This document shows positions 44,889 through 53,685 of a stretch of DNA of 64,000 bases, one piece after another (positions within the stretch are counted from its first letter, which is position 1; each line of letters begins with the position of its first letter). The stretch lies in the NCBI RefSeq assembly GCF_000720255.1, contig NZ_JOJE01000039.1, positions 1 to 64,000 on the forward strand, written 5' to 3'. The position numbers were made by a program, and so were the translations under genes. Below the pieces are notes generated by a model. The model made no database searches. It was given only the letters and a program-made list of their open reading frames with translations, and had not been told where the DNA came from. This DNA is from Streptomyces griseus subsp. griseus. GTDB lineage: Bacteria; Actinomycetota; Actinomycetes; Streptomycetales; Streptomycetaceae.

Positions 44889-47800
44889 GTGACGCCCCGG
44901 TTGTCGTTCCAGGTGCTGGGCCCGCTCAAGGTGAGTGTGGACGGCCGGCCATTACTGCTGCGCAGCGCTCGACAGCGCACGGTGCTGGCCGTGTTGCTGC
45001 TCACTCCGGGGCGCGCCGTCTCGGTGGACGCGCTCACGGACGCCGTATGGCACCGCGATCCACCTGCCACCGCCCGTAACCAGATCGCCATCTGCGTCTC
45101 CGCGCTGCGCAAGACGTTCCGCGACGAGGCGGGCGTCGACGGCCTCATCGAGACACTGCTGCCCGGCTATGTGCTGCACAGGGAGGACCACTACGTCGAC
45201 GTGGCCGACCTGTACGAGTCGGCCGCGGACGCCCGCGCCGCCGTCGAGGCCGGGGACGCGAGCGAGGCCGCGGCCCGTTTCGAGGACGCCCTCGCGCTGT
45301 GGTCGGGGCCGGTGCTCGACGGCATGGACGGCAGCGCGCTGAGCGGCGAGGTCGGCCGCATCTCCGAGCTGAGGACCAACCTGACCGAGGAATACGCCGC
45401 CGTCCAGCTCCAGCAGGGCCGCTACCGGTCGGTGGTGGAGTGCCTGCGCCCGGTCGTCGGCGAGCACCCGCTGCGCGAGTACGCCCGCGCCATACTCATG
45501 CAGGCGTACCACCTCTCGGGCCGCCGGTCCGAGGCGCTGGACTGCTACCGCGAAGGGCGCCGTATCCTCGTCGCCGAGCTGGGCGTCGAGCCGGGCGCCG
45601 AACTGCAGGAGCTGCACCGCACGGTACTGGAGGGCGACGGGCGGGCCCCGGTGCGGGCCGCCGCCGTACCGGACGCTGTCGTTCCCGACGCTGTCGTTCC
45701 CGACGCCTCTCCCGGCCCCGCCCTTGCTTCCGTGCCCCGCCAACTCCCCCTGCCACCCGAGCCGTTCGTCGGCCGGGAGAACGAACTGGAGCTGCTGCAG
45801 CGGCTCGTACCGCCGGCACCGGGGTACGTCGGTGGGACGACGGCCCGCATCGCGACGGTCTCCGGCATCGCCGGAGTCGGCAAGAGCGCGCTCGCCCTGC
45901 ACTGGGCCGACCGCGTCGCGGGGCGCTTCCCCGACGGCCAGCTCTACCTGGACCTCCAGGACCCGCGGGGACACGGCGCCCCCGGCACGCCCGAGGCCGC
46001 CCTGGAACGGGCACTGCGTGCGCTGGGTGTGCCCGGAGCCTCGATCCCCGCGGGCCTCGAGGACCGGGCCGCGCTCTACCGCAGCGCTCTCGACGGCAAA
46101 CGGATGCTCGTCGTCCTCGACGACGCCCGCTCCGTGCACCAGATCCGCCCGATGATGCCCGGCCGCGGCTCCGCCCGGGTCCTGGTCACCAGCCGGGACC
46201 CGCTGAACGGGCTCGCCGGGACGTTCGCGGTGGCCCGCGTGGAACTGGGCGCCATGAGCCCGGCCGAGTCCCTGGACCTGTTGGCAGCCACGATCGGCGA
46301 GCACCGGGTGACGGCCGAACCGGACGCGGCACAGCGCCTGGTGGAGCTGTGCGACCGGCTGCCGCTGGCCCTGCGCGTCGTCGCCACCCGGTTGTTGTCC
46401 GACGACCGGTGGTCGCTGCGACAGATGGCGGCACGAGTGGAGGACAGCCGCGAGCGCGTCAGCGTGATCAGCCCGGGCGAGAGCGGCGTGCGCTCGGGCG
46501 TCTGGCTCGGCTACCGGGCGCTGTCAGTAGAGGCCGCGCGGCTCTACCGGCAGCTGAGCATGCTGGACGTGCCCGACTTCCCGGCCTGGATCGGCGTCCC
46601 GGTCCTCGGCGTCACCCCGGGCGCGTCCGAGGAACTGCTCCACCAGCTCGTCGGAGCCCAGCTCTTGGAGAGCCGTCCCGGTCAGGGCGGCCGGACCCGC
46701 TACCGCTTCCAGGACCTGATGCGCCTGTTCGCCCGGGAGCGGTGCCTGGCCGAGGACAGCGCACAGGATCGCGAGCAGACCCTGGAGAGGGTACTGACCG
46801 TCGTGCTCACGCTGGTGCACGCGGCCCAGGAGCAGCTGTACGGCAAGGGCGAGGCACCGCACGGCGGCCCGGCACACACCAGGCCGGTCCCCGGCGAGAC
46901 GGTGAGCGAACTCGTCGCGGACCCCATCGAGTGGTTCGAGGACGAGCGGGAGATGCTCGGTGCCCTGGTGGCGCAGGCTGTGCGCGACGGGCAGGCCGGA
47001 CGTGCATGGCTCCTCGCGGTGGGAGCGGTTCCCTTCTACGAGACCCGCAACTACCTCGAGGACTGGCGGCGCACCGCCGAGTGCGCCCTGGAGGGCGCCC
47101 GGCAAACGGGCGACACGCGCGGGGCGGGCACCATGCTCCGTTCCCTGGGCACGCTCGCCATCTACCAGCGCCGCTACGAGGAGGCGCGGGAGCGGCTGCT
47201 CACCGCCCTGGCCCACCTGGAGCGGAGCGACGACACACAGGGCCGGGCCATCGTGCGGCGCAACCTCGCGGTGTGCGCCCGCTTCTTCGGCGACCTCGCC
47301 GAGGCGGCCCGCTACTGCGAGGAGTCCCTGGTGCTGTTCCGGCAGGCCGGGGACAACTCGGGCCTCTCCCACGCGCTGGGGCTGCTCGCCCAGATCGAGA
47401 TCGAGCAGGGCGACCCCGAGCGCGGCGTGGAGCTGAGCAACCAGGCGATCGAGGTCAGTTACGAGGCGGGGTCGCTGCGCAGCCGCACCCAGAACCTCTA
47501 CCGGCTCGCCGAGGCGCTGCTCGGCGCGGGCCGGTCGGCGCAGGCGGAGCGGATCTGCCACGACGTGGTGGGGCTCACCCGCGGCCAGGGCGACCGGCTC
47601 GGCGAGGCCCACGGTCTGTGTGCCCTCGGCGAGGCGCAGTGGCGGCAGAACGAGCCGCACAGGGCTCGCGCCAGCCTGCTGCGGGCGCTGCGCCTCGCCG
47701 AAGAGGTGGATGACCGGTTCCTGCAGGCCCGGATCGTCACGCACCTCGCCTGCGCCAAGGCGATCCGCGGCGGCACCGGCGCGGGCGAGCCCCTGGACTG

Positions 47801-47939
47801 GGCCCAGGAGGAGTTCCGTTCGCTCAACGCGCCGATGTGGGAGCGGCGCGCGGGCCGGCTGCGCGAGGTCCTGGAGTCGCACGACGCGGTCCGTCCCATA
47901 GAAGGATCGGTTCTGGCCTGTCTCCTCGCCGACCGCTGA
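44889..47939 (+). CDS. Large AfsR-type SARP regulator (SARP-NB-ARC-TPR)
   Basis: 1016 residues. SARP winged helix and BTAD (residues 1 to about 250: FQVLGPLKVSVDG...NQIAICVSALRKTF...HPLREYARAILMQAYHLSGRRSEAL), a Pro/Asp-rich linker with DAVVPDAVVPDA, an NB-ARC domain (GIAGVGKSALALHW; KRMLVVLDDA; VLVTSRDPL), then TPR-like repeats from about residue 700 (YQRRYEEARERLLTALAHLE and following). GTG 44889 has GGAAGGAGG four bases before it; the frame upstream to 44730 overlaps the preceding gene. A global-type regulator, third SARP in the window. Confidence 0.9.
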   Translation: MTPRLSFQVLGPLKVSVDGRPLLLRSARQRTVLAVLLLTPGRAVSVDALTDAVWHRDPPATARNQIAICVSALRKTFRDEAGVDGLIETLLPGYVLHREDHYVDVADLYESAADARAAVEAGDASEAAARFEDALALWSGPVLDGMDGSALSGEVGRISELRTNLTEEYAAVQLQQGRYRSVVECLRPVVGEHPLREYARAILMQAYHLSGRRSEALDCYREGRRILVAELGVEPGAELQELHRTVLEGDGRAPVRAAAVPDAVVPDAVVPDASPGPALASVPRQLPLPPEPFVGRENELELLQRLVPPAPGYVGGTTARIATVSGIAGVGKSALALHWADRVAGRFPDGQLYLDLQDPRGHGAPGTPEAALERALRALGVPGASIPAGLEDRAALYRSALDGKRMLVVLDDARSVHQIRPMMPGRGSARVLVTSRDPLNGLAGTFAVARVELGAMSPAESLDLLAATIGEHRVTAEPDAAQRLVELCDRLPLALRVVATRLLSDDRWSLRQMAARVEDSRERVSVISPGESGVRSGVWLGYRALSVEAARLYRQLSMLDVPDFPAWIGVPVLGVTPGASEELLHQLVGAQLLESRPGQGGRTRYRFQDLMRLFARERCLAEDSAQDREQTLERVLTVVLTLVHAAQEQLYGKGEAPHGGPAHTRPVPGETVSELVADPIEWFEDEREMLGALVAQAVRDGQAGRAWLLAVGAVPFYETRNYLEDWRRTAECALEGARQTGDTRGAGTMLRSLGTLAIYQRRYEEARERLLTALAHLERSDDTQGRAIVRRNLAVCARFFGDLAEAARYCEESLVLFRQAGDNSGLSHALGLLAQIEIEQGDPERGVELSNQAIEVSYEAGSLRSRTQNLYRLAEALLGAGRSAQAERICHDVVGLTRGQGDRLGEAHGLCALGEAQWRQNEPHRARASLLRALRLAEEVDDRFLQARIVTHLACAKAIRGGTGAGEPLDWAQEEFRSLNAPMWERRAGRLREVLESHDAVRPIEGSVLACLLADR

Positions 47940-47996
47940 CCCTCGCAAGAGACGAAGGCCGCCGGTCACCCGGAACCGCTCGGGGGGCGCAGGAGG

Positions 47997-48110
47997 ATCA
48001 GCCCGGAAGGTCACACCGCCCCAGACTCTGCTCTCCCCGCAGTCCCGGGCGAAGTCGGTACCGCCGAGATCGCCTGCGACGGCCGGCTGCAACGCGGCAC
48101 CGTAGGTGGT
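47997..48110 (-). pseudogene. Possible relic of a vanadium haloperoxidase/PAP2 C-terminus
   Basis: In the leftward direction this stretch reads TDFARDCGESRVWGGVTFRAD. SRVWGGVTFRAD fits the last phosphate-binding motif of vanadium haloperoxidases and PAP2 phosphatases (S-R-x3-G-x-H-x3-D), except that the catalytic His is Thr. Only this C-terminal piece is recognisable and there is no start or upstream domain. It lies just beyond the last mevalonate gene. Haloperoxidases occur in THN-meroterpenoid clusters with mevalonate genes, which makes a relic plausible, but one short motif could be chance. Confidence 0.3.
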
Positions 48111-48206
48111 CAGGATGGGTCCGACCCTGTCACGCGAGCAGGCTACGCCCAAGGCCGAGCCGATTCCTCGATGGCCGAACCGAGTTCTGCAACCTCGGCA
48201 GTCGCC

Positions 48207-49382
48207 TTATCGCGGCTCGTAGATCCGCTTGTGACCGGACAGCCCGGCCAGCCGGTAGGGGCCGGTCGTCTCCTTCGGCGCGGGGTGGTCGCCGCCGTCG
48301 ACCGGAAAGGAATACTCGTGGAGTTCCCGGTATCTGTCGTAGTCGACGGGCTGTCGCCGGGCGATCGCCTCACGGTGCGGTCCGGATCGCAGACGCGCTC
48401 GGTATCCCGGTACGACGGTGCCGCCGAAGAACTCGGCGACGCTGCCGGATCCGTAGCTGAGGAAGCCGATGGCCTGGTCGGTCAGATCGTCGGCGTTGTC
48501 GAGCAGGGCGGCCAGCCCGAGGTACACCGACGCGGTGTAGCTGTTCCCGATCTCGGCGTTGTAGGTGGTCGTGAGCCCGATGGCGCGGGCGATCCGCGCC
48601 TCGTCGATCTCGTGCCCGCAGTTCTGGAGCAGGTGCCGGTGGGCCTTGTAGGCCATCTTCGTGAACGGCTGGTGGTAGCAGAAGGCGCGGAACTCATCGA
48701 GCGCGCGGCCGCCCTGCTCGGCGTAGTCCTTCCACGCCCCCTCCACCGCCTGGAGGTACGCGGAGATGGACTCGTGCCCGTCGACCAGGGCGGTGGCGCG
48801 GTAGTTCGGCCGCCAGAAGTCCATGATGTCGGCGGTGAAGACGCCCGACGGTTCCTCGATGCGCACCAGCGCGGGGTCGGCGCTGACCAGCATCGCCACG
48901 GCGGCCGCGCCCTGGGTGGCCTCGCCCGGGTTGTCCAGCTCGTACTTCGAGACGTCGCTGGCGATCACGAGGACCTGCTGCGAGGGGTCACGGTGGACGA
49001 TTCCGATGGCGAACTGCAGGGCCGCCGTCCCGCCGTAGCAGGCCTGCTTGAGCTCGACGGTCCGGGTGGCCGAGGGCATGCCCAGCAGTGAGTGGACATG
49101 TATGCCGGCCGCCTTGGCCTGATCGACGGACGTCTCGGTCGCGAAGACGATCGTCCGGATCCGGTCGGTGCCGTGCCGCGCGACGATGGGGGCGGCAGCG
49201 GCGGCGGCCATCGTCACGATGTCCTCGTCCACGGCGGGCACGCTCATCGATCGCTGGCCGATGCCCGCGTGGTACTTGCCGATGTCGGTGCCGTTGTGTG
49301 CGGCCAGTGTCGCGTGCGTCAGGACGAACCGGGTCGTCGAGAAGGAAAGGTCGTGGATTCCGACGGAGAGATTCCCGGACAT
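48207..49382 (-). CDS. mvaS: 3-hydroxy-3-methylglutaryl-CoA synthase
   Basis: 391 residues. Condenses acetyl-CoA with acetoacetyl-CoA to HMG-CoA, the first committed mevalonate step. Catalytic residues are visible: Glu in FATETSVDQ, Cys in ELKQACYGGTAAL, His in FCYHQPFTKMAYKA, and Tyr/Ser in GNSYTASVYLGL and SYGSGSVAEFF. The start ATG 49382 has AGGAGG, three bases from the HMG-CoA reductase stop. It is the last gene of the operon, as in Streptomyces CL190. Confidence 0.95.
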   Translation of the reverse strand: MSGNLSVGIHDLSFSTTRFVLTHATLAAHNGTDIGKYHAGIGQRSMSVPAVDEDIVTMAAAAAAPIVARHGTDRIRTIVFATETSVDQAKAAGIHVHSLLGMPSATRTVELKQACYGGTAALQFAIGIVHRDPSQQVLVIASDVSKYELDNPGEATQGAAAVAMLVSADPALVRIEEPSGVFTADIMDFWRPNYRATALVDGHESISAYLQAVEGAWKDYAEQGGRALDEFRAFCYHQPFTKMAYKAHRHLLQNCGHEIDEARIARAIGLTTTYNAEIGNSYTASVYLGLAALLDNADDLTDQAIGFLSYGSGSVAEFFGGTVVPGYRARLRSGPHREAIARRQPVDYDRYRELHEYSFPVDGGDHPAPKETTGPYRLAGLSGHKRIYEPR

Positions 49383-49384
49383 CG

Positions 49385-50446
49385 CTAGCCTCCTATCTTC
49401 ATGGTCGCGTGTTTGCGCTCCAACTGGACGTGTGCACGCATGAGTTCGCCTGGATTCGTCTGCGCGGCCATGAGCGAGAGTTCGCCGCACAGCACCGTCG
49501 CGGCCGCGATGACCGCGAGCCGGCGCGCGTTCTCGCCGGGTTCGCGCGCTTCGCGGCAGCCGAGCCGCGTCAGGTTCTCCTCGACGAAGTCGAGGCCCTT
49601 TCCGTTGCCGACCGTTCCCACGATCAGGTTCGGCAGGGTGCAGGAGAAGTACAGGTCGCCGTCCCGGTCTTCGGCCACGGTCACGCCCTGTGAGCCTTCG
49701 ACGATGTTGGCCGCGTCCTGGCCCGTCGCCAGATAGAACCCGAGCAGCATGTTGGCGTAGTGCGCGTTCGCCGAGCGGATGCCGCCGGCGAGCAGGGTGC
49801 CGATCATGTTCTTGCGCAGGTTCAGCTCGGCCATCGCGGCGGCCGAGGTGTGCAGCACGTCATGGACGATGTCGCGCGGTACGAGCAGTTCGGTGACCAC
49901 GTTCTTGCCGCGGCCGAGGATGCCGTTGACCGCGGTCGCCTTCTTGTCGGTGCAGTAGTTGCCCGAGATGGAGCCGTACGAAATCCCCGGAATGGCCTTG
50001 AGGATGTGCGTCAGGAGGGCGTCCGCGGCCAGCGTCGCCATGTTGTGCCCCGAAGCGTCGCCGGTGGTGAACTCGAACCGGAGAAAGAGCAGGTTGGCCG
50101 CGATCTCGTGGCGGAACCCGATCAGTTCGGTGAACCGTCCGCAGGTGCGTACGACCTCGCGCAGCTCGTCGAACCGCGCGTCGACCTCCAGTGCCGCCAG
50201 GTACGCGGTCTGCGCGTCCCGGGCGGTGACGAGCACCGAGCGTGTCATCCGCTCGTCGACGAGAGTGGCGGAGATGCCCTGCTCGACCAGCATGGAGACC
50301 TTCGCGCCTCGCCCGACGGAGGGCCACAGGGGAGACTCGTACGTGGCGAGCGGAACCTCCGTCTCGGTTGTCGCCGCGTTCCCCGAAATCCTCAGCGGCC
50401 CCACCCATTTCATGGGTACGCCGGCGATCGCCTGCGTGTCGTTCAT
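49385..50446 (-). CDS. mvaA: HMG-CoA reductase (class I type)
   Basis: 353 residues. Reduces HMG-CoA to mevalonate with NADPH. Key segments: TETEVPLATYESPLWPSVGRG (catalytic Glu), FTTGDASGHNM (NADP-binding), NYCTDKKATAVN (catalytic Lys), GTLLAGGIRSANAHYANML and the C-terminal HVQLERKH. The start ATG 50446 overlaps the IPP isomerase stop (ATGA). Full length for the soluble bacterial class I enzyme, with no membrane domain. Confidence 0.95.
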   Translation of the reverse strand: MNDTQAIAGVPMKWVGPLRISGNAATTETEVPLATYESPLWPSVGRGAKVSMLVEQGISATLVDERMTRSVLVTARDAQTAYLAALEVDARFDELREVVRTCGRFTELIGFRHEIAANLLFLRFEFTTGDASGHNMATLAADALLTHILKAIPGISYGSISGNYCTDKKATAVNGILGRGKNVVTELLVPRDIVHDVLHTSAAAMAELNLRKNMIGTLLAGGIRSANAHYANMLLGFYLATGQDAANIVEGSQGVTVAEDRDGDLYFSCTLPNLIVGTVGNGKGLDFVEENLTRLGCREAREPGENARRLAVIAAATVLCGELSLMAAQTNPGELMRAHVQLERKHATMKIGG

Positions 50447-51534
50447 CAAATGCCTCCCACCGTGTCGTGCGTGGTGTCGTAGGAGCTGGACCGTGTGGCC
50501 AGCCCGCGGGTGTCGATCCCCCGGTCGGCGCAGAAGGTGCGCAGGTCGCCATGGACGAGCACGTCGCATCGGGTCAGTTCGGAGGGGGTCCGCGCGCCCA
50601 GCGCGGTCATCAGGGCCCCGATGTGGTCGAGCCACGTGGCGATGTGAGTGACCAACGCGGACACGCCACCGTCGAGAACGGTCCTGAGGAACCTCCCGGA
50701 GCTCCCGACGGCAGGCGCGCCGAGCGCCAGTCCGCGCACCACGTCGAGCGGATCGCGGACCCCGCCGGAGGCCAGCACCGGGATACCGACTCCCTGGGCG
50801 TCCAGCAGGCAGGCCGGAGCGGACTGCCCCCAGCCGTCGAGGTAGGAGTAGTCGGCGTGCTTGCGCCGGTCGTTCTCGATGCGCGCGAAGTCGGTGCCGC
50901 CGCGGCCGGCGACATCGGCCACCCGCACGCCCATGTCCCTGAGCGTCGCGATGGTTTCGCGGCTCAGCCCGAAGCCGACCTCCTTCACGATCACCGGGAC
51001 GTCGACCCCGTGGACGATCTTCTCGATCCGCGGTCCCCAGGCGGAGAACGACCGGTCGCCCTCCGGCATCACCGTCTCCTGGATGACGTTGAGGTGGATC
51101 TGCAGGGCGTCCGCCCGCAACAGGTCGACGGCCCGCCGCGCCTTCTCGACGGAGGCGTTCGCGTTGATGTTCGCCATGATGAACCCGTCCGGGTTCTCGT
51201 GGCGCATCACGCTGAAGGTGTCGGCGACGGACTCGTCGGCGAAGTACGCGCTCAGGGAGCCGGTGGCGATCGGAACGCCGGTCTCGCGCGCGGCGATCGC
51301 CAGGTCCCGGTTGATGGCGCCGGTCCGCACGCTGCCGCCGGTCATCGCGTTGATGTACAGCGGAACCTTCCATTCCATGCCACCGAACCGTGTGGCCAGC
51401 GAGACATCGGACCGGTCGATGCCGGCCAGGGCGTGATGGACGAAGGACACGTCGTCGAACTGGTTGTGTCCGCCCGGATGGCGTTGCTGCTCGGCGGCGA
51501 ACCGCACATGGTCGTCCTTGCGCTCAGCGATCAT
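50446..51534 (-). CDS. fni: Type 2 isopentenyl-diphosphate isomerase (FMN)
   Basis: 362 residues. Interconverts IPP and DMAPP using reduced FMN. Recognisable by ERKDDHVRFA at the N-terminus, YINAMTGGS, ATGSLSAYF, ANINANAS, HLNVIQE, VIVKEVGFGLS (catalytic region), DVAGRGGTDFA and SGGVRDPLDVVRGLALGA. The start ATG 51534 lies inside the end of the kinase gene (11-base overlap), so translation is coupled. It is the fifth gene of the mevalonate operon. Confidence 0.95.
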   Translation of the reverse strand: MIAERKDDHVRFAAEQQRHPGGHNQFDDVSFVHHALAGIDRSDVSLATRFGGMEWKVPLYINAMTGGSVRTGAINRDLAIAARETGVPIATGSLSAYFADESVADTFSVMRHENPDGFIMANINANASVEKARRAVDLLRADALQIHLNVIQETVMPEGDRSFSAWGPRIEKIVHGVDVPVIVKEVGFGLSRETIATLRDMGVRVADVAGRGGTDFARIENDRRKHADYSYLDGWGQSAPACLLDAQGVGIPVLASGGVRDPLDVVRGLALGAPAVGSSGRFLRTVLDGGVSALVTHIATWLDHIGALMTALGARTPSELTRCDVLVHGDLRTFCADRGIDTRGLATRSSSYDTTHDTVGGI

Positions 51535-52639
51535 TCCGCGCCCCCTTCGTCGACGGGATGTGAATCGGCATGGGGAGCACGCCTGCGGCCGCCCACCCCT
51601 CCCGCAGTCGCGAGATCTCCTCTTTCGCCGTGGCGTCCAGCAGCGCGATGCCGCAGTCGCCGCCGCCGGCACCCGACGGTTTCGCCGCACCGCCCACGGA
51701 CTCGGCGGCGTCGCACAGCGCCGTCAGCCTGGTGGTGAAGATGCCGAGCCGGACCTCGTCGTCCAGATCGGCGAGCACCTGGCGGGCGCCTCGGATCTGC
51801 CGCAGCAACTCCTGGTCGTCTCCCTGTTCGAGTGCTCGGACCGCGGCGCGCACGCACGCGTCGCTGCTCGCCAGGAATCTCCGTTGTGACGGACTGCCCT
51901 GCCACTCGCGCCTGCTGAGGCGACCCGCCAGCGACGTGGTGCTGACCGGCTGGCCGGTCCAGCCGACCTCCAGCGCGAGTCCGCGGGGCTTCGGCAGCCG
52001 CCGCAGCCCGAAACCCGGCCACGGCACGCGGATCGTCTCCTCGACGCCCCGGCGCCGGACCAAGCCGAGCACGGCGGTCCGATCGGGCGCGCGATACTCG
52101 ATCCAGCCGCCCCAGACGCTCGCGGCGAGGTCGCCGCCGGAGGAACGGGCGTCGAGCCGCGCCGTAGCCAGCATCGCCAGCCGGAAGCACGCGTCGGGTG
52201 ACAACTCCAGGCCGCAGTACGCGGCGACGGCGTCCACCGTGGCGACTGTGACCGCGCCGCTCGACCCCAGGCCGAGCTTGGTTCCGTCGTGGTGCAGACG
52301 ACTGTCGATCGAGACGTGGACGGGGGGTGCGCTCAGCCCGCGCTCGGCCAGCAGCGCGTCGACCACTTCGATCGCCGACACCACATGGGCGAGGCCGTCC
52401 GACGCCTGTGGCTCGTCGCCCGCCGCGAGCCCGCCGTCACACCGCCACAGTCGCGCCTCTTGGGGACGGAGGTCGGAATCGATCACGACGTCGGCGGTTT
52501 CGGAGGCCGAGACGGTGACGCCGACCTGCCGGTCGACCGCTGCCAGGATCGCCGGGTGACCCGGCTCCACGACCGCGTACTCGCCGGCGATGAACAGCTT
52601 GCCCGGGGCGTGCCGGCTGATCGGCCCCCGCCCGGTCAC
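51524..52639 (-). CDS. mvaK2: Phosphomevalonate kinase
   Basis: 371 residues of the GHMP kinase family: HAPGKLFIAGEYAVVEPGHPAI at the N-terminus, GTKLGLGSSGAVTVATVDAV (phosphate loop), SSGGDLAASVWGGWIEY and GGAAKPSGAGGGDCGIALLD (motif 3). It reads almost residue for residue like the CL190 enzyme. The start GTG 52639 overlaps the decarboxylase stop (GTGA), which settles it over longer in-frame options. Confidence 0.94.
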   Translation of the reverse strand: MTGRGPISRHAPGKLFIAGEYAVVEPGHPAILAAVDRQVGVTVSASETADVVIDSDLRPQEARLWRCDGGLAAGDEPQASDGLAHVVSAIEVVDALLAERGLSAPPVHVSIDSRLHHDGTKLGLGSSGAVTVATVDAVAAYCGLELSPDACFRLAMLATARLDARSSGGDLAASVWGGWIEYRAPDRTAVLGLVRRRGVEETIRVPWPGFGLRRLPKPRGLALEVGWTGQPVSTTSLAGRLSRREWQGSPSQRRFLASSDACVRAAVRALEQGDDQELLRQIRGARQVLADLDDEVRLGIFTTRLTALCDAAESVGGAAKPSGAGGGDCGIALLDATAKEEISRLREGWAAAGVLPMPIHIPSTKGARNDR

Positions 52640-53685
52640 CGCCCTGCCGCCGTCCGCAGGCGAGCGCCCGGCCCACACCGGGCGGTGACCACCGAGCATC
52701 CCGGCGCGGCACCGAGCACCGTGTCGGCCACCCGGCCGGCGTCCGCGGGGTGGCAGAGCACCTTGACGTTCGGTCCGGCGTCCATGGTCGCGTAGGCCGG
52801 TACCCCGTCCCGCCGGAGTTGGATGACACCGTCAAGGACGGCGACCGTGGCCGGCGACAGATAGCGCACCGCCGGCCGAGCGGCCAGCATGGTCGCGTGC
52901 ATGCCGAGGGCGTTGCGCTCGGCGATCTCCCCCACCCCTTCGAGATCGCCACGGCTCAGCATCTCCCGCATGTCGGTCAGGTCGTCCTTGCTCGACCGTG
53001 CCCACGCCTCGTAGAGCGGCGAGGTCTCGACGGTTCGCCGCATCGCCACGCGACTGGACACCGCCTTGGGACCGGCGTCGACCAGCGCGATCACCAGTGC
53101 TGGGTCGAAGTCCGGGACGGGCACCGGCTCGGCGTAGGAGCTGAGATCCGCGGCCGCGCCGACGCCCTGACCCGCGTGGCACAGCGCGTAGCCGCCGAAT
53201 ATCGACCGGGCGGCCGAGGCCGACCCGCGTCGGGCGAGACGGGACAGCGCGGTGTCGTCGAGATCGAGCCCGTACGCGGCCGAGGCGGCGACTGCCAGTG
53301 CGGCGAAACCACTCGCCGATGACGCCAGGCCCGCGCCGGTGGGAACGGCGTTGCGGGTGTCGACGGCGGCCGGTTCGGTACGCCCGGCCAACTCCCGTAC
53401 CAGATCCAGGAAGGCGACGACGCGCCGCCGGACCTCGCCCTCCGCTGACGTGCCGTCGAGTGTCACGCGGTCGGCCCGAGCCCCGGGGCTGAGCCGGACG
53501 GTGGTGCTCGTCGGGAAGACGTCCAGGGTCATCGACAGGCTGTCGACGTACGGGACGACGAGTCGCTCGTCGCGCTTGCCCCAGTACTTGATCAGCGCGA
53601 TGTTCGGATGGGCGACGGCGGTCGAGCCGCGGTCGAGCACCTTAGCCTGCCGCCGGCCCCGCCCCCGCTCGTGGTCAGTCGACAT
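52636..53685 (-). CDS. mvaD: Diphosphomevalonate decarboxylase
   Basis: 349 residues. Produces IPP from mevalonate diphosphate with ATP. Motifs: STAVAHPNIALIKYWGKRDERLVVP, PTGAGLASSASGFAALAVAA (phosphate loop), RRGSASAARSIFGG and ATMDAGPNVKVLC (catalytic Asp region). The start ATG 53685 sits inside the end of the mevalonate kinase gene; the longer frame reaching 53817 merely overlaps that gene. Apparently intact. Confidence 0.95.
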   Translation of the reverse strand: MSTDHERGRGRRQAKVLDRGSTAVAHPNIALIKYWGKRDERLVVPYVDSLSMTLDVFPTSTTVRLSPGARADRVTLDGTSAEGEVRRRVVAFLDLVRELAGRTEPAAVDTRNAVPTGAGLASSASGFAALAVAASAAYGLDLDDTALSRLARRGSASAARSIFGGYALCHAGQGVGAAADLSSYAEPVPVPDFDPALVIALVDAGPKAVSSRVAMRRTVETSPLYEAWARSSKDDLTDMREMLSRGDLEGVGEIAERNALGMHATMLAARPAVRYLSPATVAVLDGVIQLRRDGVPAYATMDAGPNVKVLCHPADAGRVADTVLGAAPGCSVVTARCGPGARLRTAAGR

